From positions 1 to 16,675 of the forward strand of contig JBBKWG010000042.1 in the NCBI GenBank assembly GCA_037968835.1: a stretch of DNA of 16,675 nucleotides. Reading direction: 5' to 3'. Position 1 is the stretch's first letter; each line of letters opens with the position of its first letter. The notes beneath the pieces are model-generated. The model worked only from the letters and a program-made list of their open reading frames with translations. It was not told the origin of the DNA and did not search any database. The position numbers and the translations under genes were made by a program. Of the stretch, positions 1 through 6,071 are shown piece by piece. The DNA comes from JBBKWG01 sp037968835 (lineage in GTDB: Bacteria; Pseudomonadota; Alphaproteobacteria; Rhodobacterales; Rhodobacteraceae).

Positions 1-2
1 TC

Positions 3-659
3 TCACCCGGCATGCCCATAATTCTCCATACGTGCGCGGACATTGTCGATCTCCTTGATGCTCAGCAACGGCGGTTCACCGAAGGGGAGGCACCCAAGGT
101 ACTGACGGGCAAGCGTTTCGACTTCGACAGCAAGCCACATGGCCTTGTCGAGCGTCGGACCTGTCGAAATCATGCCGTGATGCGCCATCAGGCAAGCTTT
201 GCGTTGATCCAGCGCCGACAGTGTTTGCTTTGATAACTCTTCGGTCCCGAAGGTTGCGTAATCTGCACAGCGAATGTCATGACCGCCCGCAACGGCGATC
301 ATATAGTGCAGTGCCGGAATGGGTTTTCCCATGATCGCCAGCGTCGTGCAGGCTATCGGGTGGGCATGGACAATTGCCCATACGTCCGGCCTTGCCTTCA
401 TGATATCAAGGTGAATGCGCCACTCAGTTGACGGCGCGCGCTTTCCTTCGGTGCGCCCATCAAAACCCATCCAGACGATATCTGAAGGTTGCATCTGCTC
501 ATATGGTAGCGATGTCGGCGTTATCAGAATGCCATCGTCTGATCGTACCGAGATATTTCCGGACGTACCTTGATTTATTCCGTTGGCGTTCATTGCCAGA
601 CAGGCCTCGACAATCCGGCGGCGCTGCGGATCGTCTTGATGTGAAAGTTTCGTATCCAT
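3..659 (-). CDS. Class II aldolase/adducin family protein (L-fuculose-phosphate aldolase-like)
   Basis: This 218-residue protein is a zinc-dependent class II aldolase of the FucA/RhaD/AraD-like fold, which cleaves or epimerises sugar phosphates such as L-fuculose 1-phosphate to dihydroxyacetone phosphate and an aldehyde. Seen in the sequence: the phosphate-binding GTSGN at 31-35, TPTS at 47-50, the catalytic-type glutamate E79 in TEW, the zinc pair H98 and H100 in HAHP, and the third zinc histidine in HHG at 160-162. Length matches FucA (about 215). The start at 659 is chosen because an AGGTGA lies about 12 nt upstream and homology starts just inside; the frame stays open to 1166 but that extension has no domain. 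It is divergent from the 825-1034 gene. The substrate cannot be read from the sequence, and a catabolic sugar or sugar-acid role is inferred. Confidence 0.88.
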   Translation of the reverse strand: MDTKLSHQDDPQRRRIVEACLAMNANGINQGTSGNISVRSDDGILITPTSLPYEQMQPSDIVWMGFDGRTEGKRAPSTEWRIHLDIMKARPDVWAIVHAHPIACTTLAIMGKPIPALHYMIAVAGGHDIRCADYATFGTEELSKQTLSALDQRKACLMAHHGMISTGPTLDKAMWLAVEVETLARQYLGCLPFGEPPLLSIKEIDNVRARMENYGHAG

Positions 660-824
660 TGGCTTGGAAGTCACCTGGCGCGACGGCGCGGTTCCTAGGA
701 CGACCCTATCAATTAGTGGGTGAGCGATGCAATTCGCTCTCGCTGTCTGGAGCATGGTGTAGGAACGACTTGCCCGGAGCAAGATATTCGGGCAGGTGGC
801 TGTGACACAATCGGGCAAAGATAC
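660..824. other. Divergent intergenic region with two hairpins
   Basis: This 165-nt gap separates the divergent aldolase and small membrane-protein genes, so it should hold both promoters. Two inverted repeats are visible: GAGCGA at 722-727 pairs with TCGCTC at 734-739 around a 6-nt loop, and TGCCCG at 771-776 pairs with CGGGCA at 789-794. No convincing -35/-10 pair was found by eye on either strand. The repeats could be an operator or leader hairpins; that is inference. Confidence 0.35.
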
Positions 825-1034
825 ATGAAGTTCTTTGACGTCCAGACCTCGTTTTACCGCCCGCTCTGGCTGCGGATAATCTTGACGGGGGTTTGCCTTG
901 GTTGGGCCATCTTCGAATTGTCGACTGGCGCAGCGTTCTGGGGCGTCTTGTTCGGCGCGGTCGGCGTTTTTCTTGCGTGGCAATTCTTCGTTGTCTTCGA
1001 TCCCAAGGACGACGAACGGTCCGAGAAGCGGTAG
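825..1034 (+). CDS. Small two-helix membrane protein, conserved-hypothetical type
   Basis: This is a 69-residue protein of unknown function. It has a short aromatic N-terminus (FFDVQTSFYRPLW), two hydrophobic helices at about 13-32 and 36-57, and a charged C-terminal tail (DPKDDERSEKR). Short proteins of this shape are common in Rhodobacteraceae and are usually annotated only as hypothetical. The start at 825 is preferred over an in-frame ATG at 720 because the upstream 35 residues look non-coding and the membrane domain begins just after 825. The Shine-Dalgarno is weak (GGGCAAAG, about 4 nt away). The protein is likely in the inner membrane. It stands alone: 311 nt separate it from aroQ downstream. 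No function is proposed. Confidence 0.65.
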   Translation: MKFFDVQTSFYRPLWLRIILTGVCLGWAIFELSTGAAFWGVLFGAVGVFLAWQFFVVFDPKDDERSEKR

Positions 1035-1345
1035 TCGCTGTGGTGCGTTGACTGGTGACCGCGAGTATATGCCCTGCAGCGGCCATGGCCGTGTATTTCT
1101 CGCCATCTCTGAAACCGGCGCGGCGTCGTGACGCACATACCGATGGAAATCTGAAAGCCGCGACATTTCAGTTGTTTATTTTTATATATTGACTGTGATA
1201 TGTGTCTCTCGGCGACCACAGAAAGCACATTGTGCGCGGCGATCCAGATTGCCCGCCTCTCCGCGGCTGGCTAAAGTCGCTCGACTGGCATTGCCGGGTT
1301 AACTTGCGCCGCGCAGGTTTCGGCGTGTGAACACCGAGGATGAAG
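1035..1345 (+). promoter_or_regulatory. Spacer upstream of aroQ with AT-rich promoter-like tract
   Basis: No gene is seen in this 311-nt gap. It contains a 12-nt perfect palindrome (CGGCCATGGCCG, 1080-1091) and a sharply AT-rich tract at 1168-1204 in otherwise GC-rich DNA. That tract holds TTGTTT (1172-1177) and, 18 nt later, TGATAT, a weak sigma-70-like pair. A TTGACT at 1189-1194 has no matching -10. The AT-rich tract is the best guess for the aroQ-luxR promoter, but the exact hexamers are uncertain. Confidence 0.3.
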
Positions 1346-1789
1346 ATGACATCGCTTCTTGTGATGAACGGGCCAAACCTGAACCTTCTGGGAACACGCC
1401 AGCCCGAGGTCTATGGATCGACCACGCTCAATGACATCGAAAAGTTGTGTCACGGCGCGGCGAAGGATCTCGGCGTCGACGTGACCTTCATGCAGTCTAA
1501 CCACGAGGGCGTTCTGATCGACACCCTGCACGCGGCGCGCGGCGTTCACGATGGTATCGTGATCAATGGCGGCGCCTATACGCACACGTCGATTGCCATC
1601 ATGGACGCGATCTTGTCGTGCGAAATTCCAACGCTGGAGCTGCATCTCAGCCATGTCCACGCCCGCGAATCGTTCCGCCACAAAAGTTGTTTTGCCCCCG
1701 CCGTCATCGGCCTTGTTTCCGGTCTTGGTGCCAACGGCTATCCAATCGCCTTGCGCGCAATGCAGGATTATCTAGCGGCCCGAAAATGA
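1346..1789 (+). CDS. aroQ: 3-dehydroquinate dehydratase, type II
   Basis: AroQ dehydrates 3-dehydroquinate to 3-dehydroshikimate, the third step of the shikimate pathway, in the cytoplasm; type II enzymes are dodecamers. The 147-residue protein has every family landmark: NGPNLNLLG at 8-16, the catalytic-loop arginine R18 and tyrosine Y23, NHEG at 52-55, INGGAYTH at 73-80, and the catalytic histidine region ELHLSHVHARE at 98-108. Two ATGs, 1340 and 1346, are possible. The GAGGA at 1336-1340 overlaps the first and sits 5 nt before the second, so 1346 is chosen. The stop overlaps the start of the next gene by 4 nt (ATGA, 1786-1789). In many alphaproteobacteria aroQ precedes accB-accC; here it precedes a LuxR-type regulator. 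This could therefore be a second copy or a rearranged locus. Confidence 0.95.
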   Translation: MTSLLVMNGPNLNLLGTRQPEVYGSTTLNDIEKLCHGAAKDLGVDVTFMQSNHEGVLIDTLHAARGVHDGIVINGGAYTHTSIAIMDAILSCEIPTLELHLSHVHARESFRHKSCFAPAVIGLVSGLGANGYPIALRAMQDYLAARK

Positions 1790-2529
1790 TCGACGCCTTG
1801 GAACGGATGCTTGCGGCCCATAGCGTCGAAGCTGTCTGGGCCTTGCACACCGCCGAAATGGAGAAATACGGCTTTGACCGGCTGCTGTACGGCTTCACCC
1901 GATTCCGCACGAAGAACAGCCTTGGTAACCGTGACGACATGCTGGTTTTGAGCAATCATTCCGATGAATACATCGAAACGTTCATGGGTCAGGAGATGTA
2001 CCGAACTGCGCCCATGGTGGCCTGGGCGATTGCGAACACGGGAGTGAAATCCTGGTTATGGTTGGCCGAAAGCGGCATCGCGCTCACCGACGATCAGAAG
2101 AAAGTCCTCGAATTCAATCGTCGCATGGGCGTGCGCGCCGGTTACACGATTTCATTCCCCGAGAACCTGAGACGCGACAAGGGTGCGATTGCCCTGACTG
2201 CGCGCCCCGGCCTAAGCCAGAATGATGTCGAGAAAATCTGGGAAAAGGACGGACGGGAGATCACGGTTCTGAATCAGGTCGCGCATCTGAAGCTCAGCTC
2301 GCTTCCATTCCCGAAGCAACACGGTCGCCTGTCACATCGGCAGCGCGAAGTGCTCGAATGGGTCGGCGACGGCAAGACGACACAGGATATCGCGGTGATC
2401 ATGGGACTGACCCCGGCGACTGTCGAAAAGCATCTGCGAAAGGCCCGCGACGCGCTTCTGGTCGAGACGACAGCGCAGGCCGTGATGAAAGCATCGCTGC
2501 AAAACCAGATATTTATCGTGGAACCGTGA
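1786..2529 (+). CDS. LuxR-family regulator with divergent autoinducer-binding domain
   Basis: This 247-residue DNA-binding regulator has the two-domain build of quorum-sensing receptors: an autoinducer-binding-like domain (about 20-165) and a C-terminal LuxR helix-turn-helix (about 182-224; LSHRQREVLEW, GKTTQDIA, TVEKHLRKA). The length equals that of LuxR/TraR proteins. By spacing, the TraR pocket residues W57, Y61, D70, P71 and W85 fall on Y62, F66, A75, P76 and W90, so the aspartate that holds the acyl-homoserine-lactone amide is absent. The start at 1786 overlaps the aroQ stop by 4 nt, which implies co-transcription and translational coupling. No luxI-type synthase is in the window. It is probably a LuxR solo that senses another ligand or none. 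The fold call is confident; the ligand is unknown. Confidence 0.88.
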   Translation: MIDALERMLAAHSVEAVWALHTAEMEKYGFDRLLYGFTRFRTKNSLGNRDDMLVLSNHSDEYIETFMGQEMYRTAPMVAWAIANTGVKSWLWLAESGIALTDDQKKVLEFNRRMGVRAGYTISFPENLRRDKGAIALTARPGLSQNDVEKIWEKDGREITVLNQVAHLKLSSLPFPKQHGRLSHRQREVLEWVGDGKTTQDIAVIMGLTPATVEKHLRKARDALLVETTAQAVMKASLQNQIFIVEP

Positions 2530-2805
2530 AAGTTCCGTGAAATTCGCCACGGTATGGAATCCCTTACTTCCCTTACGGCAATTTGGGTCGCATAGTTCAG
2601 AGGTTCCGTGAGTGGTGGCATTTAGCCAGAGGAACTTCTCTCCGCAACAGCCCGCAATTTCGGGTGCAACAGGAGAGTGTTCGGGAAACCGAAGCCGGCC
2701 TAAGGGCGCATATTCCGTCTGAGGGTCGGCATTAGTCACAGTATTGAGTAACGCCCGCGCCAGTTCCTCATCCCCATTGGTTGCGCGCAGGCTGGGTAAA
2801 TTTCT
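2530..2805 (+). other. Non-coding gap between luxR-type gene and terminator, repeat-rich
   Basis: No convincing protein gene lies here. Just after the luxR-type stop there is a direct repeat (CCGTGAAAGTT then CCGTGAAATT, about 2525-2545), and CCGTG at 2536-2540 can pair with CACGG at 2548-2552. A CCCTTAC pair follows at 2561-2577. The stretch 2601-2692 folds into nested hairpins, listed separately. A minus-strand frame at 2332-2739 starts with GTG and overlaps the end of the regulator; it shows no recognisable domain and was not called. Confidence 0.5.
2601..2692 (+). ncRNA. Candidate structured RNA (three-way-junction-like fold)
   Basis: The stretch contains several nested inverted repeats that form one compact fold on paper. 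The closing helix is GGTTCC (2603-2608) with GGGAAACC (2683-2690), with one bulged A. Inside it are a small hairpin, TGGC/GCCA (2616-2619 with 2625-2628), and a long one: GAAC/GTTC (2632-2635 with 2679-2682), CTCTCC/GGAGAG (2638-2643 with 2672-2677) and CCCG/CGGG (2651-2654 with 2661-2664). In the long one, near-symmetrical GCAACAG and TGCAACA internal loops lie between the last two helices. TCGG-GAAA-CCGA (2681-2692) is an alternative hairpin. The structure could be an independent small RNA ending at the 2806-2843 terminator, or part of the 3' untranslated region of the upstream gene. It does not match SRP RNA, RNase P RNA or tmRNA landmarks; 6S RNA was considered but could not be supported. 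Confidence 0.3.
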
Positions 2806-2843
2806 GGGCGGTGCTGCATCCCGGCGGCACCGCCCTTTTCTTT
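2806..2843 (+). terminator. Intrinsic terminator downstream of aroQ-luxR / candidate RNA
   Basis: GGGCGGTGC (2806-2814) and GCACCGCCC (2827-2835) form a perfect 9-bp GC-rich stem with a 12-nt loop, followed by TTTTCTTT (2836-2843). The T-tract is on the plus strand, so it stops transcription from the left. In the other direction the hairpin is followed only by AGAAATTT, so it may also weakly stop tsf transcripts. It lies 277 nt past the luxR-type stop. Confidence 0.75.
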
Positions 2844-2874
2844 AACTGGATCGCGCACTCCAGCCGTCGGTTGA

Positions 2875-3750
2875 TCAGCCCCGCGCGGCTTTCGCGACTT
2901 CGGCGGCGAAATCCTCGGATTTCTTCTCGATGCCTTCGCCGACTTCCAGACGAACGAATCCGGTGATCGTGACACCGGCGGCCTCGGCGGCGGCGCCGAC
3001 CGTCAGGTCCGGATTGACCACGAATTGCTGAGACAAAAGCGTCGATTCGGCAACGAACTTCTTCATCCGACCCTCAATCATCTTCTCGATGACCTGCTCG
3101 GGCTTGCCGCTTTCGCGCGCTATGTCCATCTGGATTTGCTTTTCCTTCTCGACAACGGCCGGGTCCAACTCGGCTTCGGACAGCGCGGCAGGGTTCACGG
3201 CTGCGATGTGCATCGCAACCTGTTTGGCCAGCGCGGCGTCGCCACCCGAATAAGCAACCAGCACGCCGATTTTTCCCATGCCGTCGGTTGCCGCGTTGTG
3301 CACGTAGGACGCAACGTTCTCGCCCGCGATCTTCGCCATCCGGCGCAGCGTCATGTTCTCGCCGATTTTCGCAATCGCATCGGTCACGGAGTCCGCCACG
3401 GATTTTCCGCCAACATTGGCCGACCGCAAGGCTTCGACGTCAACAACAGACAGTGCAGCCTCGGCAATTGCGCCAACCATCGACTGGAATTCGGCGTTCT
3501 TCGCAACGAAGTCGGTTTCCGAGTTCACTTCGACGGCAACACCGCTTCCGCCTTCGGTCTTGACGGCCACGAGGCCCTCGGCCGCGGTACGGCCCGATTT
3601 CTTTTCTGCTTTGGCCAGACCCTTGGTGCGCAACCAGTCGATTGCCGCATCAATGTTGCCGTCATTCTCTGTCAGCGCCTTTTTGGCGTCCATCATACCT
3701 GCGCCGGATATTTCGCGCAGCTCTTTTACAAGTGCAGCTGTGATTGCCAT
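2875..3750 (-). CDS. tsf: Translation elongation factor Ts
   Basis: EF-Ts is the guanine-nucleotide exchange factor that recycles EF-Tu-GDP during translation. The 291-residue protein starts with the UBA-like domain (ITAALVKELREISGAGMMDAKKAL, split here as ITAALVKELRE and SGAGMMDAKKAL, 3-26), followed by the EF-Tu-contacting SETDFVAKN motif at 77-85 and the long dimerisation-type core. The start is 3750, not the in-frame ATG at 3759: GAGGAG directly abuts the latter and lies 9 nt before the former, and the family N-terminus is MAITAALVKELRE. It is the second gene of the rpsB-tsf operon, with a 79-nt spacer that contains a perfect hairpin. Nothing is missing. Confidence 0.98.
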   Translation of the reverse strand: MAITAALVKELREISGAGMMDAKKALTENDGNIDAAIDWLRTKGLAKAEKKSGRTAAEGLVAVKTEGGSGVAVEVNSETDFVAKNAEFQSMVGAIAEAALSVVDVEALRSANVGGKSVADSVTDAIAKIGENMTLRRMAKIAGENVASYVHNAATDGMGKIGVLVAYSGGDAALAKQVAMHIAAVNPAALSEAELDPAVVEKEKQIQMDIARESGKPEQVIEKMIEGRMKKFVAESTLLSQQFVVNPDLTVGAAAEAAGVTITGFVRLEVGEGIEKKSEDFAAEVAKAARG

Positions 3751-3783
3751 CTCGGGCATCTCCTCGGATTTCGCAAAATTGAT

Positions 3784-3809
3784 ACGGGCGCAGCCGACGC
3801 CGCGCCCGT
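3784..3809 (-). promoter_or_regulatory. Hairpin in rpsB-tsf spacer (possible attenuator)
   Basis: ACGGGCGC (3784-3791) and GCGCCCGT (3802-3809) are exact reverse complements around a 10-nt loop. On the minus strand the stem is followed by ATCAATTTT before the tsf ribosome-binding site. This resembles a partial terminator or a processing/stability hairpin that could set the tsf-to-rpsB ratio. The T-run is short and interrupted, so full termination is unlikely. Confidence 0.5.
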
Positions 3810-3829
3810 GATTGGTGGGTAGATAAGGA

Positions 3830-4831
3830 TTATTCCTTATTTTCCAACTCGTATGGCGCGTCTTTGGCGATCGTGTCGTCCGAGACCGTCTCGTCCGACG
3901 CAGCACCCACTTCGACACCTTCGGCGGGCGCATCGGGTGCAGTAGCCTTCGGAGCCTCGGCTTTCGCAGCCGGTGCTTTTTCGGCCGGAGCTTTTTCTAC
4001 CTTGGCCGCTTCGACTTTTTCAGCCTTCTCGGCTTTGTCGGCCTTGGCTTTGTCCGCGCTCTCTTTGGCAGCCGCATTTTCGGCCGCAAGATCTTCGACC
4101 GCGGCTTCTTCCAGCGCGCCAACGTCGACGCCGGCGGCGCCAAGCTGGGCGCTCATGCCGTCAAGTGCCGCACGGCTGGCAAGGTCGCAATAGAGCGCAA
4201 TCGCGCGCGCCGCATCGTCGTTGCCCGGAATGATATAGTCGATCCCGTCCGGCGAACTGTTGCTGTCGACGATCGCGACAACCGGAATGCCCAATTTTCT
4301 GGCTTCCAGAATAGCCAGGTCTTCCTTGTTCACGTCGATCACGAACAACAGATCCGGCACGCCGCCCATTTCGCGGATACCGCCAAGCGAGGCTTCGAGT
4401 TTCGCCTGCTCGCGTTCCATGCCCAGACGTTCTTTCTTCGTCAAACCCTCGGCACCATCGACCATCTTTTCGTCGATCTGCTTCAGACGCTGAATCGACT
4501 GCGAAACGGTCTTCCAGTTCGTCAGCGTGCCACCAAGCCAACGGTGGTTCATATAGTATTGCGCACAACGCTCGGCGGCCTCGGCGATCGGCTTTTGGGC
4601 CTGACGCTTGGTGCCGACGAACAGGATGCGTCCGTTCTTTGCGACCGTTTCGCGGATCACGTTCAGCGCCGCGTCCAGCATCGGGACGGTCTGCGTCAGA
4701 TCAAGAATGTGAATGCCGTTGCGATCACCGTAGATATATTCGCCCATGCGGGGATTCCACCGCTGAGTCTGGTGACCAAAGTGAACGCCAGCTTCCAATA
4801 GCTGACGCATAGAAAATTCAGGGAGCGCCAT
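3830..4831 (-). CDS. rpsB: 30S ribosomal protein S2, with long C-terminal extension
   Basis: S2 binds late in 30S assembly and is needed for S1 attachment. Residues 1 to about 230 are a canonical S2 (MRQLLEAGVHFGHQT, HRWLGGTLTNW, IVDSNSSPDGIDYIIPGNDD). Residues from about 240 to 333 form an Ala/Lys/Glu-rich, then acidic, low-complexity tail with KAEKAEK- and APAEKAPA-like repeats. S2 of E. coli is 241 residues, so the tail adds about 90. The start is ATG 4831, with AGGA 9 nt upstream; a TTG two codons earlier is less likely. It is the first gene of the rpsB-tsf operon and is preceded by a structured leader. The tail is in frame to the stop and is probably disordered. Confidence 0.97.
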   Translation of the reverse strand: MALPEFSMRQLLEAGVHFGHQTQRWNPRMGEYIYGDRNGIHILDLTQTVPMLDAALNVIRETVAKNGRILFVGTKRQAQKPIAEAAERCAQYYMNHRWLGGTLTNWKTVSQSIQRLKQIDEKMVDGAEGLTKKERLGMEREQAKLEASLGGIREMGGVPDLLFVIDVNKEDLAILEARKLGIPVVAIVDSNSSPDGIDYIIPGNDDAARAIALYCDLASRAALDGMSAQLGAAGVDVGALEEAAVEDLAAENAAAKESADKAKADKAEKAEKVEAAKVEKAPAEKAPAAKAEAPKATAPDAPAEGVEVGAASDETVSDDTIAKDAPYELENKE

Positions 4832-4861
4832 GTCCAAGTATCCTTTCCGGTTTCAGGCCTC

Positions 4862-4937
4862 GGCAGAGCGTTTGAGGGATCTCTCCCAACCGGCGGACCG
4901 AACGGGGATGTCTCCCCCGAATGGCCCAAACTCTGCC
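4862..4937 (-). promoter_or_regulatory. Structured rpsB leader (candidate S2 autoregulatory element)
   Basis: In the transcript toward rpsB, GGCAGAG (4937-4931) pairs exactly with CTCTGCC (4868-4862). The helix can extend as TTTGGG with CCCTCAAA after a 2-nt CG bulge. Inside are two hairpins: CGGGG/CCCCG (4919-4915 with 4907-4903, 7-nt loop) and GGGA-GAGA-TCCC (4887-4876), the latter with a GNRA tetraloop and in competition with part of the extended helix. The element ends about 30 nt before the start codon. Proteobacterial rpsB leaders are known targets of S2 feedback control; that this is such an element is inference from position and structure. Confidence 0.5.
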
Positions 4938-4951
4938 TGTGAAGTCCGCGC

Positions 4952-4980
4952 GATATAGGTCAGACGCCAAACCGACGCAA
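4952..4980 (-). promoter_or_regulatory. Candidate sigma-70 promoter of rpsB-tsf
   Basis: On the minus strand TTGCGT (4980-4975) and TATATC (4957-4952) are separated by exactly 17 nt, giving an expected transcription start near 4945 and a leader of about 113 nt. The leader then enters the paired region described at 4862-4937, which supports the assignment. Confidence 0.5.
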
Positions 4981-5177
4981 GCCCCATTCCAGCGGCGGCC
5001 ATCTGTCGAATGTCGGGAACTTCTCTGCGAGAACCCCGGTTTCTGTGGCGCGCGCGGATCATGATGGGCGGCAGATACAGGGCTGGTTTCTAGCATTCGG
5101 TTGAGGATATGGCGCTGGAGATCCCGGGCCGCTCTGTCGTCTTGCCAAGGTCCGCCAATGGCGTCATCACCCCGGAC

Positions 5178-6071
5178 ATGAGCAAAAAACGCGACATTCT
5201 CTGTATCGGCTCGGTCCTGTGGGACGTGATTGGCCGTTCCGGAGCGGTGATGCGCGTGGGTTCAGACGTGCCCGGGCGGATCACGCGATTGCCGGGCGGT
5301 GTCGCCATGAATATCGCGATGACCCTGCGCCGGTTCGACATGCACCCTGTCCTTCTGACGGCCATCGGGCGCGACGAGGAAGGCGACGAAATCATCGCCG
5401 CCGCAGCACATCTTGGCATGGATACAAGTCATGTCTATCGCTCCGACGATCTTCCGACAGACCGATACATGGCCATCGAGGGCGCGAACGGACTGATTGC
5501 CGCGATTGCCGACGCGCATTCGCTGGAGGCAGCCGGTGACAAGATATTGCGGCCGCTTGCGGATGGTCGTCTCGGATCGGCAGACGCCCCCTTTTCCGGG
5601 CAGATCGCGCTTGATGGCAACCTGACTGAAAGTCTGCTTGCCGAAATCGCGCATAGCCCGCTTTTCACCCGCGCAGACCTGCGTGTCGCGCCCGCTTCGC
5701 CCGGCAAGGCGGAACGGCTTCAACCGCTGCTGAGTTGCGCCAACGCGACGATCTACGTCAATCTCGAAGAGGCAGGGTTGCTCTGTCAGTCACGGTTCTC
5801 AACCGCCGCCGAGGCCGCAGCCACCATGTTCGACCGCGGTTCCGCCAGCGTTCTGGTCACCGACGGCGGTAAAACTGCCGCGATGGCGGGCCGGGGCGGT
5901 CTGGTCACAGCCGCCCCGCCCGAGGTGCTTGTCACGCGTGTCACGGGGGCGGGCGATACGTTCATGGCGGCTCATATCGCCGCCGACCTGCGCGGCGAAA
6001 CCGGTGTGTTGTCTCTTGAAATAGCCTTGCGTGCCGCCGCAGATTACGTTTCCGGAGATGTCCGCTCATGA
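5178..6071 (+). CDS. psuK: PfkB-family kinase, probable pseudouridine kinase
   Basis: PsuK phosphorylates pseudouridine to pseudouridine 5'-phosphate, which PsuG then splits. The 297-residue protein has a PfkB ribokinase fold: N-terminal DILCIGSVLWDVIGR (6-20), substrate-side GGVAMNIA (40-47), and the anion-hole/catalytic GAGD at 257-260 in TGAGDTF. The usual Asp-Thr before GAGD is Arg-Val here, but the catalytic aspartate D260 is kept. Its stop overlaps the psuG start by 4 nt, and this pairing is the main reason for the substrate call. The start is uncertain: ATG 5178 fits the family N-terminus but lacks a Shine-Dalgarno, while ATG 5109 has GAGG only 2 nt away and would add 23 residues of no known domain. 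Another PfkB sugar or nucleoside kinase activity remains possible. Confidence 0.87.
   Translation: MSKKRDILCIGSVLWDVIGRSGAVMRVGSDVPGRITRLPGGVAMNIAMTLRRFDMHPVLLTAIGRDEEGDEIIAAAAHLGMDTSHVYRSDDLPTDRYMAIEGANGLIAAIADAHSLEAAGDKILRPLADGRLGSADAPFSGQIALDGNLTESLLAEIAHSPLFTRADLRVAPASPGKAERLQPLLSCANATIYVNLEEAGLLCQSRFSTAAEAAATMFDRGSASVLVTDGGKTAAMAGRGGLVTAAPPEVLVTRVTGAGDTFMAAHIAADLRGETGVLSLEIALRAAADYVSGDVRS

Noticed and set aside
660..1166. Minus-strand extension of the aldolase frame to a 387-residue protein
   Set aside because: The extra 169 residues have no domain, run across a divergent gene and would start inside it. The family length and a ribosome-binding site support the start at 659.
1189..1194. 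TTGACT as a perfect-looking -35 for aroQ
   Set aside because: No -10-like hexamer occurs 15-19 nt downstream; the following bases are GC-rich.
2332..2739. 135-residue minus-strand frame covering the end of the regulator and the gap
   Set aside because: It begins with GTG, overlaps the helix-turn-helix coding region and has no recognised domain. The gap part is better explained by RNA-like inverted repeats.
2601..2843. 6S RNA, SRP RNA, RNase P RNA or tmRNA
   Set aside because: None of the conserved sequence landmarks recalled for SRP, RNase P or tmRNA is present. 6S could not be confirmed because its alphaproteobacterial consensus cannot be recalled well enough.
3025..3822. 265-residue plus-strand frame
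   Set aside because: It is fully antisense to tsf and its composition is that of a mirrored coding frame; no motif or ribosome-binding site supports it.
3950..4080. Repeat-containing tail of rpsB as an assembly error or frameshift
   Set aside because: The frame is uninterrupted to a clean stop, the tail has biased but coherent Lys/Ala/Glu composition, and the tsf spacing after it is normal.
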